A program made the translations under genes and the position numbers. From Rhodocyclaceae bacterium (GTDB lineage: Bacteria; Pseudomonadota; Gammaproteobacteria; Burkholderiales; Rhodocyclaceae), in the NCBI GenBank assembly GCA_016718525.1, contig JADKDD010000002.1, positions 1,302,001 to 1,366,000 on the forward strand: DNA of 64,000 bases. Reading direction: 5' to 3'. This document shows positions 52,401-62,936 of this stretch, one piece after another. Below the pieces are notes generated by a model, which was not told the origin of the DNA, searched no databases, and saw only the letters and a list, made by a program, of their open reading frames with translations. The stretch's first letter is position 1, and every line of letters starts with the position of its first letter.

Positions 52401-55400
52401 ATCACCGTTGCGGATGTGGATGGTGGCAGCTTGACCACCACGGTGAGCATCGCCAACGGCACCTTGACGGCGACCACGTTTGCCGGCGCCACGATTACCA
52501 ACAATGGGACGGGTACCGTCACCATTGCTGGCACGGCGGCGGCGATCAATGGGGCGTTGGCGGGCTTGAGCTACACCCCGACGGCGGACTACAACGGTGC
52601 GGCGACCCTGACCGTGGTGACCACGGACGGCACGCTGACGGACACCGACACGGTAGGGATCACCTTGAATGCGGTGGCGGACATTGCCAACGACAGCGTG
52701 ACCACCAACGAAGACACGGCGGTGGCGATCAGCGTCCTGACCAACGACAGCTTTGAGAATGCCGGACGGGCGATCACGGCGGTGAATGGCTTGGCGATTA
52801 CCGCAGGGGGTGCCTCGGTCGCGGTGACCAACGGCAGCGTCAGTCTCAATGGTGCCGGCACGCAACGACCTTCACGCCGACGGCGAACTACAACGGCGCG
52901 GCCAGCTTCACCTATACGGTGACCAGTGGTGGCGTGACTGAAACCGCGACGGCCAACATTACCGTCACGGCGGTCAATGATGCACCGGTCAATACCTTGC
53001 CGGCGAGCTACACCACCAACGAAGACACCTCACTGACCTTAAGCGGCCTGTCGGTCGCTGACGTGGATGCGGCAGCGGGGACCATCACCGTCACTCTGGC
53101 GGTAGCGAGCGGGACCATCACCGCAGCGACAGCGGGCAGTGTCACGGTAGGTGGATCGGGCACGGGTACAGTCACCCTGACCGGCACCCTGGCCAACATC
53201 AACACCTATTTGGGCACACCGGCCAACCAGCCGGTCTATGTCCCGGTGGGCAATGCCAGCGGCACGGTTGCACTGACCATGACCACCAATGATGGTGGCA
53301 ACACCGGCACAGGCGGCACGCTCACCGATGCCGACAGCATCAACATCACCATCACGGCGGTCAATGATGCGCCGGTCAATACTGTACCTGGCGCACAAGC
53401 GGCCACGGAAGACACCACCAAGGCGATCACCGGGCTGTCGATCGCGGACGTCGATGCGGCCAGTGGCAGCATGACAGTGACCTTGGCGGTGACCAATGGC
53501 ACGATGACCGTGTCTGGCGGAACGGCGACCATCAGTGGCAGCGGCACCAGCACGGTGACCTTGACCGGTACCGTGGCGCAGATCAACGCGACGTTGGCCG
53601 CGACAGTCAACTACGTACCGACGGCCGACTTCTATGGTACGGGTGGGGGTGCGGCGACCTTGACCATGTCCACTGTGGACAATGGCAATACGGGGTCTGG
53701 CGGCACGCAGACGGACGTCGATACTGTAACCATCGACGTTGCCGGTGTTGTCGACATTGCTGCAAACACGACCTCAACGCTTGAGGATACCGCGGTAACA
53801 ATTAACGTTCTGACCAATGACACTTTTGAGAATGCAGGCCGAACTATCACTGCAGTTGATGGCATAGCGATCACCGCCGGAGGCCCGGCAGTAACCTTGC
53901 TCAACGGCACAGGAACGGTTGCACTCAACGCCAGTGGGCAACTGATCTTCACGCCAACGCAGAATTACAGCAGTGCCTCGGCGACTACCTTTAGCTACAC
54001 GGTCACGTCAGGCGGCGCGACCGAAACAGCCAACGTCACTGTAACCGCTATTACGGCGGTTGACGATGCACCGGCCAATGCGTACACGTTGCCGATTTAC
54101 GTCACTGAAGATCTGGCCACGGCGATTACCGGAATAAGTGTGACTGATGTTGACAGTCTTGCGTCAGTTGCAACCACGGTGACCTTGAGTGTCCCCGCCG
54201 GTACATTTACAGCGACTTCTGGCGGTAGTGTCACGGTAACCGGTTCCGGTAGCGGCACGTTAGTGCTCTCGGGGACTCAAGCCAACATCAATTCATTCAT
54301 CGCGGCTTCTGGAGTCACCTATACCACCGCAGGAAACGCTAACGGTACGGTTGTGATGACGATGACGACTACGAACAGTAGTCTCACCGATACCGACAAC
54401 ATCACTTTGAACATTACCCCGGTCAATGATGTGCCGGTCAATACGGTTCCTGTGGCGCAAACCACCAACGAGGACACCAACAAACTCATTACCGGTTTGT
54501 CGATTACCGATGCGGCCGACGGCAACAGCGGCTCGATGACCGTTACTTTAGCTGTGACCAACGGGACATTGTTGGTCACGGGCGGAAGTGCGACGATATC
54601 CAACAGTGGAACGAATACTGTCACCTTGACCGGCACCGTGGCACAGGTCAATGCGACCCTAGCATCCAACGTCACCTATGTGCCGACCGCCAACTACAAC
54701 GGCGCGGCGACATTGACGATGACCACCAATGACAACGGCAATGTCGGTGGCGGAGCATTGACCGACGTGGATACCGTGGGCATTACGGTCACCGCGGTCA
54801 ATGACGCGCCGATCTCGGTGATCACGCCGACGACTTACAGTGCAACTGAACAGACCAGTTTGGTGCTCAAAAATACCGGACTTTCGGTCAGCGATGTTGA
54901 TGCGGCAAGTGGATCGATGACGGTTACGCTTTCTGTTGCTCAAGGAACCTTGACGGTGACTGCAGGCGGCAGCGGCGCAGTAGTTACCAATAGCGGTACC
55001 GCTTCAGTAACAATCACCGGCACGGTGACTCAAATCAACAACTTATTGAGTACCGACGCCACCAGCACGGTGAGTTATATCAATAACTCCAATGACCCAA
55101 GCGCCAGTACGACACTGACATTGCTGGTCAGTGACAACGGCAATACCGGCACAGGAGGAACATTAACCGGAACCGACACGGCAACAATCAACATTACCCA
55201 GATCAATGATGCGCCGACGCTCACTGCGACTGCATCCAACCCGACTTTCACTGAGGCGGGTACGTCGTCTCAATCACTTCAGGCAGCAGCGGTCACGGTT
55301 TTCAGTGGTACGGCGGTCAATGCAGTCGAGGCTGCAGACACGGTCACCGGCTTGACTTTCACCGTTAGCGGTCTGCTCGATGGCACCAACGAAAGTATTG

Positions 55401-58400
55401 TGGTTGATGGCCGGACCATCACGCTGGGGGCAAATTCATCAGGAACCACAGTCACCAACGGTCTCACCTACAACGTCACCATTGCTTCAGGAACTGCCAC
55501 AGTGATCTTGAGTGGTGGCACCCTAAGCAATGCTGCAACACAGACGTTGGTGAACGGCATCAGTTATCAGAACACCAATATCGACAATCCGACTGATGGC
55601 AACCGGGTGTTCACCTTGACGCAGATTGTCGATAGCGGCGGAACGGCAAATGGCGGCGTAAGCACCACTACGCTGGCGGTTGCATCGACTGTTAATGTGA
55701 ATCCGGTGAATGATGTACCTACATTGGATCTCGATGGCAGCATCACCGGCACAGGCTATACCACAACGTACTTCCGCAATATCGACACGCCGGTAAGGGT
55801 GGCGGATACCGATTTGGTTTTGGCCGATGTTGATAGTGCGCAGCTGAACAGAATCCGAGTGGAAATAACTGGCAACTACAGTAATGGTAATGACTTATTG
55901 ACCTTCACTGCTAACGTGAATACCGGGAGCGTTTCGGGAGCTTGGGACGCTGCCAACGCCAGAATGACCTTGAGTGGTACCGGTACCGTGGCGCAATATC
56001 AGGCCGCCCTTGCAGCCGTCACATTCACGTCGACGACAGGCAATACCAATACCCGAACGATCACAATCACACCGCGCGACACGTCGAATGCTTCTGGCAC
56101 CGCGGCTACTGCCACGATCGCAGTCTCCAACGCAACAACTAAGCCAGTCGCCGAGGTTGTCACTGCGTCAGGTACGGAAGATCAAGTGGGTGCTATTCCA
56201 GTCGTTCTAACGGCGAGTGATCCGAACGGGACGATTAGCACTTTCAGAGTGACAACGCTCCCCACCAATGGCACGCTCTCGTTAACGCCAGGTGGCACTG
56301 CCATCACAAACACAACAGATATACCGGCGGGCGGCACGCAGACTGCCAGCGTTACGCTGTATTTCACACCAACCGCAAACTACTCCGGGGCGCCGACATT
56401 CCAGTATCGAGCAACCGACAATTCGGGAACGAATAGCAATACCGCAGCTGGAACAATCACGGTAACCGCGGTGAACGATGCACCGGTCAATACCTTGTCA
56501 GCAAGCTATACAACAGCGGAAGATACCTCTGTCAAACTTACCGGACTCTCGATTGCTGATGTCGACGCAGCTGGCGGCACAATGACGGTAACCTTGGCGG
56601 TGACCAACGGGACGCTGACAGCGACGTCGGCGGGTGGCGTTACGGTGAGCGGTTCTACCACCAGCAGTTTGCAGCTGAGCGGCACGCTGGCCAACATCAA
56701 TGCCTTCCTGCTCAATGTAACCCGGCAGCCGACGTATGTTCCGACCGGCGACTTCAATGGTGCAGTAACCCTGACGATGACCACCAGCGACGGTGGCAAT
56801 ACCGGAACCGGCGGCACACTCACTGACGTTGATACCAGAACGATTACGGTCAGCGCAGCGACAGATATCGTTGCCGACACGGTGACTACGAACGAAGGCA
56901 CGGCTATCACCTTCAACGCGATCACGGCGGCAGGTGGCGGCAGTGCGGACAACTTCGAGAATGCTGGTCGGGCGGTAACGGCAGTGACTCAAGGCACCAA
57001 TGGCACCGTCAGTTTCCTTGCGAATGGCAGTCTGACCTATACGCCGACTGGCGATTTTAGCGGCACCGACAGCTTCACCTATACCGTGACCAGCGGTGGC
57101 GTAACAGAAACGGCGACGGTGAATGTCACTGTCACGGCGGTTAACGATGACCCGATCAATACTGTCCCTGGTTCCATCGCGGTGACGGAAGACGTCGTTT
57201 CGGTGATTACTGGCATCAGCGTCAGCGATGCAGATGCTGCGGGCAGCACGATCAATGTGACCTTGAGTGTGCCGGCTGGTGCATTAACCGCAACGACCGG
57301 CGGCGGCGTTACCGTCACCGGTTCGGGCAGTGGCAGTCTCCAGTTGGCTGGAACGCAAGCCAATATCAACGCGTTCATCGCGGCCTCGAACGTGACCTAT
57401 CTCACAGCGCAAGATGCCAACGGCACAGTCACCTTGACGGTGACCACGAGTGACCTCGGCAATACGGGTACTGGCGGTATCAAGACCGACGTCGATACAG
57501 TGACGCTCAACATCACTGCCGTCAATGACGGGCCGGTCCTCGATCTTGACGGTAGTGCCGGCGGAACGGGCTATGCAACGACATTCAATGAAAATGGCGC
57601 TGCGGTGCGGATCGCAGACTCGGATTTGGTGTTGAGCGACGACAGCAGCGTGCTCACCAGTGCGACAGTCACGCTGACTAACTGGAAGGCCGGCGATTCG
57701 TTCGCCATCGGTTCCATTCCGGCGGGCATTACCTACAGCTTCTCCGGGCCAAACAACAATATTTTGACTTTGTCCGGTTCTGCATCAACGACGGATTACC
57801 GTGTGGCGCTGCGGGCAATCACCTTCTCGAACTCATCTGACAATCCGGACACCACAGCGCGCACGGTGGACATTGTGGTCAATGATGGTTTGCTCACGAG
57901 CACAGCAACAGCGACCATTGCGGTTACCGCAGTCAATGACGCACCGGTCTTGGATCTGGACGGCAGTGCAAGCGGGACAGGGTATTCAACAGCGTACTTG
58001 ACGACGACGGATATCCCGGTGGCAATCGCCGATGTAGATCGGCTAATTACGGATCCGGACTCCACAACGCTGGTGAGTGCTACGGTGCAAATCACCGCAG
58101 GGCTGTTGCCAGCCGACTCCCTGGCATTTACCAATGTGCCGGCGACAATGGGCAACATCACTGCTGGAGCCTACAGCTCAGGAACCGGGTTGATCACATT
58201 GACCTCGGCGGGAGGAACGGCAACCCTGGCGCAGTGGCAGGCGGCCCTGAGTGCGGTCAATTTTGCGACCACCTCGAACACCGCCGGTTCCCGGACTGTT
58301 ACCGTGATAGTCAACGACGGCGCACTGTCCAGCACTGCGGCAACCACCACCATCAGCGTCGTGAACTCCGGCAATCCGACCGTTGCGGCGGCCAGTGCTA

Positions 58401-61400
58401 CCGGCCTGGAGGACGCAGTAGCGGGCATACCGATCACGCTGGCTGCGAGCGATCCGGATGGAACGATCAGTAGTTTCACATTGAGCAGTTTGCCCACCGG
58501 CGGAACCTTGTACACCGATGCCGCGATGACGCAAGTCGCAGCGATCAGCACGGCTTATGCAGCGAGCGCGAACAGCCTGACCTTGTATTTCAGGCCGACT
58601 ACCCATTTGCACGGCAGCCCGACCTTCAACTTCATCGCCACCGATAACGCAGCCAACAACAGTGCCAGCGCTGTCGCGACGATCAACGTGACCGCTGTCG
58701 CCGACACACCAACGCTGAGCGTCGTCAATTCGCTGACGCAAGTTTTCAGCACCAATTGGGAATCGGTCGGCGCACTGACGCCTACGGCCAACGACACCAA
58801 CGAAGTCGGGCATGCCAAGGGGGCAGGGCCAATCGAAGGTTGGTCGCTAACGACACCGATACTTGCCGGGGCCGGCGGCGTCGCCGACACCACTGGAACC
58901 GATCAGTTCTATTTCAATGGCGACGGTGACCAGATTACTAATTCAAATAACAGCACCTTATACACAGCGGCCGGCATGTTGGGCAGCACCACCGGCGCCG
59001 ATGGCCAGCGGGTGTTCCTGCATCTCGACAATGCAGCGAACGCCGGGGGTTACGAGACACCTGCGATCACCCGTACCTTTACGGTGACCAGTACCAATCA
59101 GGTGTATCAGCTGGCCTTGAACTACGCCCCGGATGCGGCGCCGACAACCAATACCGGATTTGAGGTATTGATAGATGGCGTAGTGGTTGGAACCTATGTA
59201 TCGACAACCTCCGCTGGCAACTCCAGTCTGGCGTGGCAGTCCGTGCGTGTGGGTTTTGATGGTGCACCTTTTGCCCTTAACAGCACGCATACCATCGCTA
59301 TTCGCACTACATCGCCACAAACCGGGAACGGCATCGGCGGTTATTTCGACGACCTGCGTCTGATTTCAGCGCAAGGCGCGATGCAAGATAACTACAACAG
59401 CCAGACGCCGGCGGTAGTTCCTGTGGGTACCGGCAATACCACCCGCATCGACCTGGCCGGAAAAATTACCTCTGCCCTTGTCGATACGGATGGGTCCGAG
59501 ACCCTGTCGGTAGTCATTAACAATGTGCCCGGTGGCGCGCGCATTATCAACGGGGGTACGACGTACAACCCGATCAATGGCACGGTGACCGTGCCTTACA
59601 GTGCGCTCGCGACGGCGTATATGCTGTTCCCGGAAGACTATTCCGGCCGGGTTGATTTGGGCGTGACGGTCACTGCCACCGAGACGTCGAACAGTTCGCG
59701 CGCAAGCAATGCGCAAACGCTCACTTTCCATATCTTCCAGCAGGGCATCGCAGCGGGTGATCCGCCGTTAATTGCCGCCGTCAATGACACGATCATCGTC
59801 GAAGGAGATTACGCAGTATTTGATCTGCGCTTGGGCGCGCAGTTGAATAACGATGTGACCGTTGTCCTGGAAACAACCAACGGTACAGCGACAGGTATCG
59901 ACTACGGCGCGACATTGCAATATTCGGTCAATGGTGGCGCCACGTGGTCCGACTACACCGGTTCGATGGTGATTTCATCGGGCAAAGCCAACATTCTGGT
60001 CCGCACCACCACGGCGATAGACGGACTTATCGAGGGTTCCGAAACATTCACGCTAAAGGCGACAGTGTCCTCCGGGCCGACCCAGAACTCAATCACCACC
60101 GGAACGGCAACCATTCTTGACTTGGACAGCGCGCCGATTCTGCAAGTGCGTACGGTGGGCCAATGGACCTTCGACGAAGGGTTCGGCGTACCGGCGGTGA
60201 ATGAATTCCGCGGCATTGTGGGAACCTTGACCGATGCCAATACCACCAACGGCAATGCCAATCCGACCTGGGTGACCGGTCATGCAGGCACCTCGGCCAC
60301 TGCTTTGCAGTTTGATGGCAAGGGCGCGTCGCTGGCCGTGGATCCGGTGGAGTTGAACCCGATTACGCTCAATGCGACGGTCACCTTCTGGATCAAGACA
60401 ACCCAAAACGCCACCACGGATGCGCTCCTCCCAGTCGCTGAACAGCAGTTTGGCGGCGGTGACATCGGCTGGAATAGGCCGAGCGTGATCGGATCTGAAC
60501 AGAATGGCGCAACCAACGATGCGCAGTGGGGCTGGATCAATAACGCAGGCCAAATTGGAATCAATATTGGTGATTCGTATGGTGCGCAGAGTGCGGCGAG
60601 CATTTCTGATGGCATATGGCATTTCGTTGCCATTACCCGCAACGCCACCACCGGTCTTACTGAGGTGTATGTGGATGGCCTGGCGGCAACCAGTGCGACG
60701 GCAAACACCGGGGCGATCAGCAACGTGTTTGGTATCGGTTACACCAATGGCGTGGCAGCCGACTTTGCGCGGCAAATTACCAATGACAAGTATCTCAACG
60801 CGGCAATCGACGATCTACGGATATACAGTAACGTTTTGAGCGCAGAACAAGTGAGGTCGGTCCGGCAAGCGGAACTCAATCACCATGATGTCGGCATCGC
60901 CAACGATGGCACCACGTTCCAGTTTGATGTCACTGCACGTGCTTTTGATACGCTGACGGTAAAGGGACTGCTAAGCGGAATGACGATCAATGATGGCGCG
61001 GGCGGTCATTCCCAACTTATAACCGGACCTACCCAAGTGGTCGATATCTCGACGTGGAATTTGGATAACCCGCTGACGGTCACGGGTGTTGCCGCGACGG
61101 CTTCGGCCCTGATCGATATCACGGCAACCAAAGGCATCCATCAGATTGATCAGGTGCTGAGTCTGGTCAGTATCTCGAACGCCTACGAGGGCACCAGCGG
61201 TAACAATAACCCGACGCTAACTGCCAATTCCGACTTTGCCTTTGGCAACGATGGCACTGACACGCTGACAGGCGGCGCAGGTGACGACCGTCTCGACGGC
61301 GGCGCAGGTACAGACACCTTGAGCGGTGGCGCTGGTAGCGATCTGCTGGTTGGTGGTCAGGGTGCGGACAGCCTTGATGGTGGCGCAAGTGATTTGGTTA

Positions 61401-61798
61401 CCGATATCTTTGCCTGGCGACTTAACGACGGTGGTACTGCAGGCGCACCGGTAACCGATACCGTGACCAACTTCGGCACCGCGACCCGTGCAGCGGGCGG
61501 CGATGTGCTGGACTTGCGCGATCTGTTGGTCGGTGAAACGGTCGGCACCCTGTTGGGGCAGGATAATCTATCCAACTTCCTGCACTTCGAAAAATCCGGT
61601 GCCGATACCATCGTGCATATCAGCAGCACGGGCGGGTTTGCCAGCGATGCGCACAACGTAGGCGCACCATCGTCAGTCGTTACAGCGGCGGAAGATCAGC
61701 GAATTCTGCTCTCGGGTGTTGATCTGGTTGGCGGCTTCACCACTGATCAACAGGTGATTCAGGACTTGCTGACGAAGGGCAAGCTGAACACTGATTAA
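25057..61798 (+). CDS. Giant LapA/BapA-like T1SS adhesin, frameshifted within its repeat array as given
   Basis: Cell-surface adhesin exported by T1SS. ATG 25057 ([15 protein letters not shown]) is chosen because it starts at the retention module with GGAAA upstream; the frame is open to a TTG at 25012. Order: retention module, VCBS-like repeats, Ig-like and Calx-beta domains, 38 tandem 221-residue units, diverged cadherin/Ig-like domains, two beta-sandwich ligand-binding candidates, RTX repeats and a C-terminal T1SS signal. As given it is split by 24 one-base indels, all within the array (20 identical G-run deletions, two other deletions, two insertions). Undoing them adds 20 nt net and gives exactly 12,254 codons in frame with both flanks. 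The long open flanks, including 2,959 codons at the 3' end, argue for one functional gene. No LapD/LapG genes are in the window. Confidence 0.85.
25435..25590 (+). repeat. Duplicated linker segment after the retention module
   Basis: Two 21-residue segments (25435-25497 and 25528-25590), 31 residues apart, share 12 identical positions in the pattern FVQL-RI-E---PL---T-GI. They lie between the retention module and the first VCBS-like domain and look like an old internal duplication. Confidence 0.6.
25690..26560 (+). repeat. Three VCBS-like repeats in the adhesin
   Basis: Three diverged ~97-residue domains, each starting with a variant of NLTETNxxLSxxGTLxxSDLD and ending in [10 protein letters not shown]..VxIxITGT. 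This is the VCBS pattern common in Vibrio, Colwellia, Bradyrhizobium and Shewanella T1SS adhesins. They are diverged at DNA level, unlike the later arrays. Confidence 0.75.
26839..27473 (+). repeat. 303-bp tandem duplication (Ig-like adhesin domain)
   Basis: Copies 26839-27141 and 27142-27444 appear identical at DNA level, followed by 29 nt of a third copy that then diverges (GTGAGCCTG instead of GTGAATCTG). Each encodes a 101-residue Ig-like domain ([40 protein letters not shown]). A related but diverged domain precedes them. Unlike the 663-bp array, this duplication carries no frameshift. Confidence 0.9.
27811..52984 (+). repeat. Array of 38 tandem 663-bp units within the adhesin
   Basis: Measured by the recurring CCGGTCAATACCGTCCCTGG, 38 consecutive units start at 27811, 28473, 29135, 29798 ... 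51660, 52323 and end at 52984. The intact unit is 663 bp (221 aa). It encodes two cadherin/Ig-like domains: [19 protein letters not shown] to [10 protein letters not shown], then [20 protein letters not shown] to [11 protein letters not shown]. The observed lengths of 661, 662 or 663 bp are explained by one-base indels. Interior units differ by only a few substitutions; unit 1 is the most diverged ([17 protein letters not shown]). The array covers about 39% of the window and two-thirds of the gene. Confidence 0.97.
52985..58700 (+). other. Diverged cadherin/Ig-like domain region of the adhesin
   Basis: After the array the protein continues with about 1,900 residues of related but individually distinct ~100-residue domains. 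They are typified by AVNDAPVNT linkers, [37 protein letters not shown] and TATITVxAVND. Several share the acidic DxDA/NDAP signatures expected for calcium at domain junctions. Later ones begin LDLDGSxxGTGY. The whole region is one open frame, with no stop or indel evident. Confidence 0.8.
58720..59390 (+). other. Putative ligand-binding beta-sandwich domain of the adhesin
   Basis: A ~220-residue non-repetitive segment breaks the Ig-like pattern: [82 protein letters not shown], then [12 protein letters not shown] and [10 protein letters not shown]. Tryptophans, the glycine-rich centre and the ending FDDLRL resemble carbohydrate-binding-like jelly-roll modules seen near the C-terminus of T1SS adhesins. 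The ligand is unknown. Confidence 0.5.
60150..60890 (+). other. LamG/concanavalin A-like lectin domain of the adhesin
   Basis: The segment from [18 protein letters not shown] to [18 protein letters not shown] has the LamG-like (laminin G type 3) signature: a WTFDEG start, [44 protein letters not shown], and the ending DDLRIYxxxLSxEQV. Such domains commonly bind glycans. A Calx-beta-like domain ([13 protein letters not shown] to GSETFTLKA, about 59790-60120) precedes it. Confidence 0.75.
61244..61798 (+). other. RTX nonapeptides and C-terminal T1SS secretion signal
   Basis: [39 protein letters not shown] and [10 protein letters not shown] are calcium-binding RTX repeats (61244 to about 61393). 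The rest ([24 protein letters not shown]-less [38 protein letters not shown]) matches the C-terminal T1SS-143/VCA0849-type secretion signal domain. This establishes type I export. Confidence 0.9.
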
Positions 61799-61832
61799 CC
61801 GAGCGACCTGTTGCGCTGAGCAGCACGTCATG

Positions 61833-61870
61833 CCTGCACTGGTCAATTGTGTATGCCAGTGCAGGGTTTT
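61833..61870 (+). terminator. Rho-independent terminator after the adhesin
   Basis: A perfect 10-bp stem, CCTGCACTGG (61833-61842) with CCAGTGCAGG (61856-61865), around a 13-nt loop and followed by GTTTTAT, lies 35 nt past the adhesin stop. The T-run is on plus only, so it terminates the adhesin transcript. The rest of 61799-62018 holds one copy of the dispersed repeat (61881-61904) and nothing else recognised. Confidence 0.85.
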
Positions 61871-62018
61871 ATCTCACCGACGGCGTGTGGCCAGCACCAA
61901 CTGACACGGATGCTGGCCCTGTTTGGGCGGTCGGTTGATCAGATCGAGGATTTACAACTTGCCGTGCCCGACATCGCCAGAAGCAGAGGGCGACATGTGG
62001 GTGTCAGCGGCGAGGGAT

Positions 62019-62936
62019 TTAATTGATCCCTATATCACTCGGGTTCGCAATGGCTTCCTCGAGCAACGGGCTCATTGGGACGTTCAGTGAGGTGTCGTAA
62101 GGCGGTATGGGAGACAAGAACCATTTTTTGTAAATCTCTTTGATCTCGCCACTCTTCATTAAGCCAATGAGCGTATCGTCGACCAGTTTTTTGAACTCGG
62201 GGTCGTCTCTACGCAAACCGATGGCATAAGGTTCAAAAGCGAAATTCTGCGACAATAGCTTCAGTTGATCGCCAAACGGTGAGTTGGCGATTTGAGTAGA
62301 AATAAGAATGTCATCGTTGATATAGGCATCCGCAGTTTTCTTAACCACCTGATCGAACGAGTCGGTGTGGGAGCGGCCGGTGATGGTACGCATGGTCACC
62401 TTTTCTTTTGCCAGCGCTGTTTTGGCCGTTCGCTCGCTGATTGTCCCGGCAGTCGTGATCATCACCTTGCCATCAAGGTCGGACCACTGATTGATTCCCG
62501 AATCCACCCGCACCATCGCCTTGACTCCGGTGATATAGGTGGTGACGCTGAAGTCGATGGATTGTTTGCGGCCACTGGTGTTGGTGGTCGAGCCACACTC
62601 AAGGTCAATCATCCCGCTCACCAACGCAGTGATACGTCCGTTCGACGACACCGGCACCATCACTTCCTTGATCGACGGATCGTTCAAATGAACTCTGACG
62701 GCGTCGACGATTTTGTGACACAGGTCTACCGAATAGCCGATGGCCTCGTCGCCGTTGAAGTATGAAAACGGCGAAGAGGCTTCCCGATGTCCGACGAATA
62801 TCGCGCCGTATTCACGAACTCTGTCCAGCGTCGGGGTGCGCATGGCTTGTGCGTTGGCCGTGCCGGTGCTGATCGCTGAATCAATCAGGATGGTGAGTAA
62901 CAGCGCAGTCAACCGAACTCGGTTCGCCAGCTTCAT
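62019..62936 (-). CDS. Periplasmic amino-acid-type substrate-binding protein (GltI-like, SBP_bac_3)
   Basis: A 305-residue family 3 solute-binding protein with a signal peptide (MKLANRVRLTALLLTILIDS to NAQA). Family features include REYGAIFVGHREASSPFSYFN, GYSVDLCHKIVDAV, DLECGSTTNTSGRKQSIDFS, DLDGKVMITTAGTISE and the C-terminal GEIKEIYKKWFLSPIPP. The closest resemblance is to glutamate/aspartate-binding GltI. No ABC permease or ATPase genes are beside it. Its ATG overlaps the TolC-like gene stop by 4 nt (ATGA), so it is translated as part of an outer-membrane-channel transcript. It may be a sensor-like or orphan binding protein. Confidence 0.88.
   Translation of the reverse strand: MKLANRVRLTALLLTILIDSAISTGTANAQAMRTPTLDRVREYGAIFVGHREASSPFSYFNGDEAIGYSVDLCHKIVDAVRVHLNDPSIKEVMVPVSSNGRITALVSGMIDLECGSTTNTSGRKQSIDFSVTTYITGVKAMVRVDSGINQWSDLDGKVMITTAGTISERTAKTALAKEKVTMRTITGRSHTDSFDQVVKKTADAYINDDILISTQIANSPFGDQLKLLSQNFAFEPYAIGLRRDDPEFKKLVDDTLIGLMKSGEIKEIYKKWFLSPIPPYDTSLNVPMSPLLEEAIANPSDIGIN

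Noticed and set aside
28739..52865. Very long minus-strand open frames (up to 803 codons) across the repeat array
   Set aside because: They arise because a 663-bp unit (221 codons) with no stop in an antisense frame repeats in phase. Their Arg/His-rich translations ([19 protein letters not shown]) look like antisense of a low-complexity gene and lack any family pattern or ribosome-binding signal.
27811..52984. On/off phase variation through the G runs
   Set aside because: With 38 copies of the tract a simple switch is not workable: most states would be off. Sequencing error explains the pattern better.
27811..52984. CRISPR-like or satellite non-coding array
   Set aside because: The units are 663 bp, lack variable spacers, and encode continuous domain-structured protein.
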